Source: Deltaproteobacteria bacterium (GTDB lineage: Bacteria; Desulfobacterota; Syntrophia; Syntrophales; UBA2210). Taken from it: a stretch of 5,439 nucleotides of DNA. The stretch is taken from NCBI GenBank assembly GCA_016935935.1, contig JAFGPZ010000185.1, forward strand, positions 1-5,439. Reading direction: 5' to 3'. Below the pieces are notes generated by a model. That model was not told where the DNA came from, did not search any database, and saw only the letters and a program-made list of their open reading frames with translations. Within the stretch, counting starts at the first letter, position 1. The number at the start of each line of letters is the position of its first letter. Shown here one piece after another: positions 1-3,949 of the stretch. Both the position numbers and the translations under genes were made by a program.

Positions 1-297
1 CACATTGCCTGGGAGCCGCTTCGCTTTTTTACTGCACACTAGCCCTTCGACACTATGTCCAGGTATGCCCTCGACCTTGTATTTATGCTGCACTCAACCC
101 TCTGTACCAGAACTTATAGCCTTGTACCCTGCCCTGGCCCCTTGATCCTAGACCCTTGCATGCTCTGCATTGAGAATATACTCCGTATCAAGGAGTCGAT
201 CCCGATGATGGTTCCCCAATGCTCCGGCCCCTAGCCGACCAACCATCCAATATCAAGGTTGGACTAATATCGAAGGCGTATATCAATAAAAACAGGT
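1..297. other. Gene-free leader with decayed repeats
   Basis: No convincing coding region is seen on either strand. The stretch contains scattered degenerate variants of a CCCTTGA / CCTCGACC-type motif, for example around 66-80, 119-129 and 138-157. Its start (CCTGGGAG, then CTTCG and a T-run, then ACTG at 9-36) resembles 1119-1147, and the GACCCTTGCAT segment at 151-161 recurs at 1155-1165. It looks like eroded intergenic repeat sequence, not a gene. Confidence 0.5.
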
Positions 298-326
298 TTG
301 ACAACAGGCTTAAATCTCAGTAAAGT
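298..326 (+). promoter_or_regulatory. Promoter of TA module 1
   Basis: A perfect -35 box TTGACA (298-303) is followed after 17 bases by TAAAGT (321-326), a 4/6 match to the -10 consensus. The -10 overlaps the palindrome at 324-342, so a bound repressor would block RNA polymerase. The antitoxin ATG lies 36 bases after the -10, leaving a short leader that holds the Shine-Dalgarno site. Confidence 0.65.
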
Positions 327-342
327 AGTGTTGTACACTACT
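324..342. promoter_or_regulatory. Operator palindrome, Phd/YefM type
   Basis: The arms AGTAGTGT (324-331) and ACACTACT (335-342) are perfect 8-bp inverted repeats separated by TGT. The centre contains the hexamer TGTACA (332-337), the core recognised by YefM in the yefM-yoeB operator. The downstream antitoxin belongs to the Phd/YefM family, and the site overlaps the -10 box. Autorepression by the antitoxin or TA complex is therefore the natural reading. Binding itself is inferred. Confidence 0.75.
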
Positions 343-361
343 ATATTTGGAGGGTGGTATT

Positions 362-610
362 ATGAAAACCATCACAGCAGCTAATGCGAATCGCGGATTT
401 TCCAATTTGTTGCGGGAAGTGAGCAAAGGTGAAGAAATCACCATTCTGTCAAGAGGCAAACCTGTAGCAAGAATCACGTCTTTCAATTCGGAGGCGTTGC
501 GACAAAAAGCGATGAAAAACATACTTTTATCTCGGTTGAAAACACAGGTTATAACCGGGGTTCGAAATTGGACCCGTGATGAACTATATAATGATTCATC
601 ATGCGTGTAG
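362..610 (+). CDS. Phd/YefM-family antitoxin (VapB-type), module 1
   Basis: This 82-residue protein is the labile antitoxin that binds and neutralises the PIN ribonuclease encoded next to it and represses their shared promoter. The N-terminal half shows the Phd/YefM DNA-binding pattern: a TITAANANRGFSNLLREV segment (about 3-20), then KGEEITILSRGKPVARI (about 22-38). The C-terminal part ends in a TRDELY motif (about 71-76), typical of the tail that occupies the toxin in this family. The ATG at 362 is chosen because GGAGG (349-353) sits 8 bases upstream; an in-frame TTG at 347 would overlap that site. The stop overlaps the toxin start by 10 bases, so translation is coupled. Family assignment is firm. 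Exact specificity is inferred from the neighbour. Confidence 0.9.
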   Translation: MKTITAANANRGFSNLLREVSKGEEITILSRGKPVARITSFNSEALRQKAMKNILLSRLKTQVITGVRNWTRDELYNDSSCV

Positions 611-1050
611 CCCTTGATACGAACATAATGGCCTATGCCGAAGGAGTCGGAGATGAGGTTCGGTGTGTCGGCGCGATCCGCCTTATAGAACAATTGCCGG
701 CTGAACTTGTCCTGCTTCCAGCGCAAGCCCTCGGGGAACTTTTTAGAGTTCTTACGGGCAAGGCGAACCGAAGGGCGGAGGCTGCGCGCGAGGCAATTAT
801 GACCTGGGCGGACAGTTTTGAAGTTGCCGACTCATCCTGGTCGGCTTTCCAAGCAGCAATTGATCTGGCAATTGATCACAGGCTGCAAATATGGGACGCA
901 TTAATTATGGCCGTTGCGGCGGAAAACAACTGCCGCATACTTTTAAGTGAAGATTTACAAAGAGGGTTCATCTGGAGAGGCGTGACGGTGGTTAATCCCT
1001 TTGCAGAACCATCGTCCCCGCTACTCAACAATATTCTACAAACAAGGTGA
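601..1050 (+). CDS. vapC: PIN-domain ribonuclease toxin (VapC-like), module 1
   Basis: A 149-residue PIN-domain protein, the toxin of module 1. VapC toxins are Mg/Mn-dependent endoribonucleases that cut tRNA or rRNA and stop translation when free of antitoxin. The acidic catalytic set is visible in order: D6 in VALDTN, E46 in LGEL, D99 in IWDALI, and E117/D118 in LLSEDLQ. The length is normal for the family. The ATG lies inside the last codons of the antitoxin (10-base overlap) with no strong Shine-Dalgarno of its own, so it probably depends on translation of the antitoxin. All active-site residues are present, so the toxin is likely functional. The RNA target cannot be read from sequence. 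An 11-bp stem-loop follows the stop. Confidence 0.92.
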   Translation: MRVALDTNIMAYAEGVGDEVRCVGAIRLIEQLPAELVLLPAQALGELFRVLTGKANRRAEAAREAIMTWADSFEVADSSWSAFQAAIDLAIDHRLQIWDALIMAVAAENNCRILLSEDLQRGFIWRGVTVVNPFAEPSSPLLNNILQTR

Positions 1051-1074
1051 TCAAGCGGAGAGCTTTGAATTGCT

Positions 1075-1105
1075 CCTATCTTTCCAAAACGTATGGAAAG
1101 ATAGG
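1075..1105. other. Perfect 11-bp stem-loop after module 1
   Basis: CCTATCTTTCC (1075-1085) and GGAAAGATAGG (1095-1105) are exact inverted repeats around a 9-base loop. It begins 24 bases after the toxin stop. No T-tract follows on either strand, so it is not a textbook intrinsic terminator. It could stabilise the 3' end of the module 1 transcript, act as a weak terminator, or be a leftover REP/IS200-type palindrome. The stem is certain and the role is open. Confidence 0.6.
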
Positions 1106-1116
1106 GTCAGACAAAA

Positions 1117-1180
1117 AATATCCTGGGAGATTCTTCGTTTTTCACTGTGTCCTCGACCCTTGCATCCCCTCCATCGAGAG
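1117..1180. repeat. Decayed intergenic repeat, related to 9-175
   Basis: CCTGGGAG followed by CTTCG, a T-run and ACTG (1119-1147) parallels 9-36. The following CCTCGACCCTTGCAT and CATCGAGAG (1151-1180) parallel 146-175, where CTAGACCCTTGCAT is followed by CATTGAGA. The similarity is imperfect and was found by eye. It suggests the gaps on both sides of module 1 derive from the same dispersed sequence. Confidence 0.4.
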
Positions 1181-1239
1181 GTTATCCCGTGATACATGCT
1201 GATCTCCTGTGGTTTTTCACAAAGTCTCAGAAGAACAGA

Positions 1240-1268
1240 TTGACATTTTCCCGGCGGCGTTATACATT
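1240..1268 (+). promoter_or_regulatory. Promoter of TA module 2
   Basis: The -35 box TTGACA (1240-1245) is perfect. A -10 candidate TACATT (1263-1268) lies 17 bases on; the alternative TATACA (1261-1266) has a 15-base spacer. Both are inside the palindrome 1259-1275, an arrangement suited to autorepression. Confidence 0.6.
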
Positions 1269-1275
1269 GTATAAC
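1259..1275. promoter_or_regulatory. Operator palindrome of module 2
   Basis: GTTATAC and GTATAAC form perfect 7-bp arms around ATT. The site covers the -10 region and lies just upstream of the Shine-Dalgarno GGGAGG (1281-1286). Ribbon-helix-helix antitoxins bind short palindromes of this kind, and the first gene of the module encodes such a protein. Direct binding is inferred. Confidence 0.65.
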
Positions 1276-1292
1276 AAAAAGGGAGGCACGCC

Positions 1293-1505
1293 ATGCTTGC
1301 GATACGACTAGACAAAGAAATAGAAGAGGATTTGGATCTGCTCGCCAGAAACCGAGGCAGCAACCGCAGTGCGGTGGTACGGGAAGCGATCCTGCAATAC
1401 TTGGAGGACAATGAGGACTTGGACCTGGCCAAACAGGCCCAATCACTAATGCTTGATCGCAAGCCGCTGAAACAATTGAGAAGAGAACTTGGCTTGGACA
1501 GTTGA
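1293..1505 (+). CDS. relB: Ribbon-helix-helix antitoxin (RelB/CopG-like), module 2
   Basis: A 70-residue antitoxin with an N-terminal ribbon-helix-helix DNA-binding fold. MLAIRLDKEI (1-10) gives the beta strand and start of helix 1. The turn and second helix follow at about 22-38 (GSNRSAVVREAILQYLE), the usual order for MetJ/Arc/CopG dimers. The acidic linker DNEDLDLAKQAQ leads to a C-terminal tail with basic residues (KPLKQLRREL), expected to wrap the toxin. The ATG at 1293 has GGGAGG six bases upstream. The stop overlaps the start of the RelE-like gene by 17 bases. The symbol is given by family resemblance and partner; it is not claimed as an orthologue of E. coli relB. Confidence 0.87.
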   Translation: MLAIRLDKEIEEDLDLLARNRGSNRSAVVREAILQYLEDNEDLDLAKQAQSLMLDRKPLKQLRRELGLDS

Positions 1506-1761
1506 AATCAGCGACGTTGCCGAACGGCAATTGCGAAAACTGGATCGGTCTGTTCAAGAGCGTATTCTCAACTGGCTCGACGACCGGATAGAGGGATGCA
1601 AAAACCCCCGGCATTTTGGGGAACCGTTGAAGGGCGATCGCGTCGGTTTCTGGCGATACCGGATTGGAAACTACAGGGTTCTCTGCGACATTCAAGACGA
1701 AAAAGTGGTTGTCCTGGTCTTGGCAATTGGTCATCGTCGGCAGGTTTACAAAAGCGAATAA
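1489..1761 (+). CDS. relE: RelE/ParE-superfamily toxin, module 2
   Basis: A 90-residue toxin of the RelE/ParE fold. RelE members cut mRNA in the ribosomal A site. The N-terminal helices carry the usual pattern (VAERQLRKLDRSVQERILNWL, about 10-30), followed by GEPLKGDRVGFWRYRIGNYRVL (about 44-65) and a C-terminal LAIGHRRQVYK (78-88). The basic and aromatic residues R56, R58, R63, R83, R84 and Y87 sit where RelE enzymes place their RNA-contacting and catalytic side chains. This favours an active ribonuclease over a gyrase-targeting ParE, but the two are hard to separate by eye. The start is TTG at 1489, inside the antitoxin's final codons. No strong Shine-Dalgarno is evident, so coupling is likely. 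Confidence 0.88.
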   Translation: MAWTVEISDVAERQLRKLDRSVQERILNWLDDRIEGCKNPRHFGEPLKGDRVGFWRYRIGNYRVLCDIQDEKVVVLVLAIGHRRQVYKSE

Positions 1762-1901
1762 TTGGCAACAGTGATCTTGAATTTTCATTTCATCCTTGGA
1801 ATTACGTCAACTTGTGGAGGCGCTTCCGCATTGAAAAAAGAAAATCGGAGTTCTGTAAAGTTCTCATAATGTAACAACGTCCCCTATTGCTCCTATTCCT
1901 A
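1762..1901. other. Gap between modules 2 and 3
   Basis: No gene is supported here. Reading frames that enter it on either strand are continuations of shadow frames without recognisable motifs. CCTATT occurs three times within 1883-1903 (CCTATTGC, CCTATTCC, CCTATTGA) just before the module 3 promoter; its meaning is unknown. Confidence 0.4.
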
Positions 1902-1942
1902 TTGACAAATGAGGCAACGTGCAAATATAATGTAGTCACATT
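1902..1942 (+). promoter_or_regulatory. Near-ideal promoter and short palindrome, module 3
   Basis: TTGACA (1902-1907) and TATAAT (1926-1931) are both perfect consensus boxes with an 18-base spacer, the strongest predicted promoter in the window. AATGT and ACATT (1929-1933 and 1938-1942), separated by AGTC, form an inverted repeat over the end of the -10 and the expected start site, a possible operator for the Phd/YefM antitoxin. The leader is then about 70 bases long. Confidence 0.7.
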
Positions 1943-2007
1943 TAAAACAATCAAAAGAGCCTGTCCTTTATAATTTATGCACATTCAAAGCCTTGAGGAT
2001 TGAAATT

Positions 2008-2277
2008 ATGGAAACAATAGGGATCAGAGAATTAAAAGAAAATCTGAGCCGTTATATGAAGAGGGTGAAAGCCGGAGAGAGAATCATTGTCACGGATCGA
2101 AAAAAAGAGATGGCCGTCATAATGCCCCTCGAAAGAGAAGATAAAGAAGAAAAAATATTTCAATTGATCCAGCGAGGCATAGCCTGCTGGTCCGGTGGTA
2201 AGCCGGCGGGCATGCCATCCAGGATTGCTTCAAGAGGCAAGAGCGTTTCCGACGCTGTTATTGAGGACAGACGGTAG
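2008..2277 (+). CDS. Phd/YefM-family antitoxin (VapB-type), module 3
   Basis: An 89-residue prevent-host-death family antitoxin. METIGIRELKENLSRYMKRV (1-20), KAGERIIVTDRKKEMAVI (21-38) and a C-terminal GKSVSDAVIEDRR (77-89) are hallmark segments of the Phd subfamily paired with PIN toxins. The first two build the DNA-binding fold; the last is the toxin-binding tail. The ATG at 2008 is preferred because GAGGA (1995-1999) lies 8 bases upstream; an in-frame TTG at 1993 would overlap that site. The toxin ATG begins one base after this stop. It resembles the module 1 antitoxin only at family level, so the two are not recent duplicates. Confidence 0.9.
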   Translation: METIGIRELKENLSRYMKRVKAGERIIVTDRKKEMAVIMPLEREDKEEKIFQLIQRGIACWSGGKPAGMPSRIASRGKSVSDAVIEDRR

Positions 2278-2278
2278 A

Positions 2279-2698
2279 ATGATCGTATATCTTGATACCA
2301 GCAGCTTGGTGAAATTGTATATTGAAGAAGATGAATCGTCAAAAGTTGACGCTCTGGTAAAATCTTCCGATATTACGGCTACTTCACTCGTTGCTTACGC
2401 TGAAGTAAGAGCGGCTTTTGCCCGTCGATTTCGCGAGAAGGCGTTCCCGGCAGATGAATATAATCACATGAAAGAGTTTTTTGACAAAGATTGGAGTCGC
2501 TATTTCATCTTGAATGTTACGGAAGACATGATCCAACAGGCAGGCAAGCTGGCAGAAAAACATGCTTTAAGGGGTTTTGATTCAATTCATTTAGCTTCGG
2601 CTTTAACACTGCATCATGAATTGTCCTCCCCCATAGTTTTTTCATGCTTTGACGATAAACTTCAGAAAGCATCAGAACGTGAAAACTTACAGGGTTAG
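2279..2698 (+). CDS. vapC: PIN-domain ribonuclease toxin (VapC-like), module 3
   Basis: A 139-residue PIN-domain toxin with a complete acidic site: D6 in VYLDTSSLVKLY, E42 in AYAEVRAAF, D101 in LRGFDSIHLASA, and D125 in FSCFDDKL. The DSIHLA and final (S/T)xD motifs mark the VapC family that cuts structured RNA. The ATG at 2279 follows the antitoxin stop after one base, so the pair is translated as a unit. An in-frame start further upstream (2195) would lie inside the antitoxin gene and before the PIN strand, and is rejected. The sequence just after the stop (GGTCCAGTTCCCATTATTTT) looks like dispersed repeat debris. The RNA target is unknown. Confidence 0.92.
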   Translation: MIVYLDTSSLVKLYIEEDESSKVDALVKSSDITATSLVAYAEVRAAFARRFREKAFPADEYNHMKEFFDKDWSRYFILNVTEDMIQQAGKLAEKHALRGFDSIHLASALTLHHELSSPIVFSCFDDKLQKASERENLQG

Positions 2699-2758
2699 GT
2701 CCAGTTCCCATTATTTTTGACACGGTTTTTTCAATGTATCGAGAATGAACGGCCTGGC

Positions 2759-2833
2759 CCCTTCGAGATATTTGAAATTAGCCGGAGTTGGCCCCCCGAA
2801 GAAAGATATTCGCTGGCAAATCAAATTAGAGAG
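2759..2833 (+). pseudogene. Fragment of a four-helix-bundle (23S rRNA IVP-type) gene
   Basis: About 25 codons read PFEIF then EISRSWPPEERYSLANQIR. This is a close match in pattern to the first helix-turn-helix pair of the four-helix-bundle family, whose members have the form (F/L)ELSKSFPxEERYSLTDQIRRSSR. These proteins are usually about 115-130 residues and are often found in 23S rRNA intervening sequences or scattered near mobile DNA. Here the N-terminal start region is not recognisable. The family match stops where the 45-bp dispersed repeat begins (2829), so roughly three quarters of the gene is missing. An open frame of 81 codons spans the site but is not an intact gene. Confidence 0.6.
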
Positions 2834-2937
2834 GTTTGCATAACTACGATTTTCCCTGGATCATTCACAGATGACCCCCTCGGCATGATGCCCCGGAGAA
2901 AATCGCATCGATTTTCCCGGCGAGCAACTTTGCAAAA
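2829..2937. repeat. Dispersed repeat element, copy 1 (about 105 bp)
   Basis: The first 45 bases (2829-2873) recur at 5395-5439 with 43 of 45 identities. The rest of this copy contains the palindrome GGCAT-G-ATGCC (2882-2892), a hairpin at 2893-2920, and an end TGCAAA (2931-2936) that is the inverse of TTTGCA near the start (2835-2840). These features suggest a small non-coding repeat or MITE-like element. The right boundary is a guess because the second copy is cut by the window end. Confidence 0.6.
2893..2920. other. Imperfect hairpin inside the repeat
   Basis: CCGGAGAAAATCG (2893-2905) pairs with CGATTTTCCCGG (2909-2920) with one bulged base and a CAT loop. A second copy of the right arm, CGATTTTCCCTGG (2847-2859), can pair with the same left arm, so two mutually exclusive stems are possible. 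Confidence 0.55.
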
Positions 2938-2957
2938 AAGCGCACGAGAAATATTAA
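2930..2957 (+). promoter_or_regulatory. Weak candidate promoter of module 4
   Basis: TTGCAA (2930-2935) and TATTAA (2952-2957) are spaced by 16 bases just ahead of an AT-rich leader containing AATAAAT twice (2958-2964, 2968-2974). The match is modest. The -35 would lie in the end of the repeat element, so the repeat may have supplied part of the promoter. Confidence 0.3.
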
Positions 2958-2985
2958 AATAAATCATAATAAATATAAGATATTA

Positions 2986-2992
2986 GAGGTGA
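2986..2992 (+). promoter_or_regulatory. Ribosome binding site that decides the module 4 start
   Basis: GAGGTGA matches the anti-Shine-Dalgarno over seven bases and ends five bases before TTG at 2998. It overlaps the alternative GTG start at 2989, which has no good site of its own, so initiation at 2998 is favoured. Confidence 0.55.
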
Positions 2993-2997
2993 AGAAA

Positions 2998-3219
2998 TTG
3001 TCTAAAGTGACCGCAAAACATCAAGTCACAATACCTGTAAAAGTAAGACAAGAATTGAGCATTGTCCCCGGAACCAAAGTCGATATCCAAAGACAAGGGG
3101 AGGAATATGTTCTTATTTTAAACCCAATCGAAGCAATCAGGAAGAAATGGCATGGGAAGTTCAAGGGTGAATCAACAATAATGGAATATATGGATGAAGT
3201 CAGGGGTATAGTAAATTGA
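2998..3219 (+). CDS. AbrB/MazE-family antitoxin, module 4
   Basis: A 73-residue swapped-hairpin (SpoVT/AbrB) antitoxin. The N-terminal SKVTAKHQVTIPVKVRQEL is the classical AbrB DNA-binding signature, followed by GTKVDIQRQGEEYVLIL, which completes the looped-hinge barrel (to about residue 42). The remaining tail (KKWHGKFKGESTIMEYMDEVR) is the expected toxin-binding part of a VapB/MazE antitoxin. TTG at 2998 is chosen from the upstream GAGGTGA; starting at GTG 2989 would add three residues. The stop overlaps the next frame by four bases (TTGA). The downstream toxin gene is broken, so this antitoxin may be orphaned and act only as a regulator, or persist by silencing related TA modules in trans. 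Confidence 0.87.
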   Translation: MSKVTAKHQVTIPVKVRQELSIVPGTKVDIQRQGEEYVLILNPIEAIRKKWHGKFKGESTIMEYMDEVRGIVN

Positions 3220-3662
3220 GAGTATGTGTAGACACAACCATCCTGCTTGATATTTATAAGATGAATTCAGAAGCTTTCAGGATAAGTTGCATGATGCTCT
3301 CACAAGAAAAGAAAATCTGGTAGCGCCCCCGGTGGTATTTGCGGAACTTATGCCTCAATTTAAAGGAAACACCAGGCAACTGGGCGAGTTTTTTAGAGGA
3401 GCACAAAATTGCGATCGAACCGCTTGACGTTGATTCTGCTATTGCCGCGGCCCAGGCATGGATGAGATATTTGAAACGAAAAACGATGGTAAAATGCTCC
3501 GAATGCGGTCGGGAACTGAATCTCAAAGAGCATTTCTTGTCGGATTTTTATATCGGAGGTTTTGCTTCGGCAAAGTGCAGTGCCATTCTTACCAGAGATA
3601 GAGGTATATACAACAGCTATTTCCCCGCGCTGGTCGGATATGAAAATTGTCTCAAAGTATAA
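3216..3662 (+). pseudogene. PIN-domain toxin (VapC-like) with two frameshifts, module 4
   Basis: Three consecutive frame segments join into one 148-residue PIN protein. Segment one, from TTG 3216, reads RVCVDTTILLDIYKMNSEAF. Near 3276-3280 one base appears missing, and the frame moves to one encoding DKLHDALTRKENLVAPPVVF and AELMPQF. At the run of six T (3389-3394) one extra base returns reading to the first frame for FLEEHKIAIEPLDVD through the stop at 3660-3662. Uncorrected, translation ends at TAG 3321-3323. The corrected protein retains D6, E44, D110 (LSDFYIGGFA) and D128 (TRDRGIY), the full acidic site. It also has a CSECG motif (C94, C97) before the third aspartate. The indels cancel exactly, so sequencing error is an alternative to true decay. 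Confidence 0.82.
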
Positions 3663-3895
3663 ATCGCTGGAAGTCCCAATATGCAATATCTATGGGCCGT
3701 GCAGTAAAGGTGACAAATGTTGAAATATGAAACAATGCCCTATTCCGCCCCTTTTCCCGCTTTTAACGTTTCATTGTCCTCATTGGTAGCATCCCCGGTG
3801 TTTTTCCGGAGCGATATTCTGCCGCACCAGGAAACCCTGTACGACTGCCAGCTGACCCGTTGGGTCCGCCAGATCAATGGTTCTGGAATGAATCA
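3663..3895. other. Gap between module 4 and the ATPase gene
   Basis: No gene is supported. A 60-codon frame beginning with TTG (3717-3899) lacks a Shine-Dalgarno site and any recognisable domain. Small stems are present (GACCC-GTT-GGGTC at 3854-3866; CAGG-AAAC-CCTG near 3827-3838), none followed by a T-tract. The DNA becomes more GC-rich from about 3740, closer in style to the ATPase gene. Confidence 0.4.
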
Positions 3896-3923
3896 TTGAT
3901 TAATCAAACAATAATGTTATAAA
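3896..3923 (+). promoter_or_regulatory. Promoter of the ATPase gene
   Basis: TTGATT (3896-3901) and TATAAA (3918-3923) are separated by 16 bases. The -35 lies within a perfect 12-base palindrome, TTGATTAATCAA (3896-3907). The expected start site falls in the inverted repeat 3923-3944, directly before the ATG at 3950, so the leader is very short. Confidence 0.55.
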
Positions 3924-3944
3924 TTGTTCACATTGGTGGACAAT
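3923..3944. promoter_or_regulatory. Operator-like inverted repeat over the ATPase start site
   Basis: ATTGTTCAC (3923-3931) and GTGGACAAT (3936-3944) are 9-base arms with one mismatch around ATTG. The position, from the -10 box to six bases before the start codon, would let a bound protein block both transcription and, in RNA, ribosome access (GGTGG at 3935-3939 is the only Shine-Dalgarno-like sequence). The binding protein is unknown. Confidence 0.6.
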
Positions 3945-3949
3945 ATTGC

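Noticed and set aside
1001..1192. 63-codon frame overlapping the end of the module 1 toxin
   Set aside because: It begins inside vapC in another frame and continues through the stem-loop and repeat sequence without protein-like features.
1051..1788. Minus-strand open frame of 245 codons covering module 2
   Set aside because: It is antisense to the RHH and RelE-like genes, has no recognisable domain, and has no supporting promoter or ribosome site.
2717..2962. 81-codon open frame as an intact small gene
   Set aside because: Only codons for about 25 residues match a known family; the remainder runs through the dispersed repeat. It is annotated as a fragment.
3389..3395. Programmed -1 frameshift at the slippery T TTT TTA in the module 4 toxin
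   Set aside because: Reconstructing the protein needs removal of one base here, the opposite of a -1 shift, and the first frameshift near 3278 has no slippery sequence.
3717..3899. 60-codon TTG-start frame before the ATPase gene
   Set aside because: There is no Shine-Dalgarno, no motif and no family resemblance, and it runs into the ATPase promoter.
1..3949. Integron cassette array (same-strand small TA cassettes with regular gaps)
   Set aside because: No attC-like pair of RYYYAAC and GTTRRRY core sites flanking each module could be found. A lone GTTAGGT at 2694-2700 has no partner, and no integrase is present.
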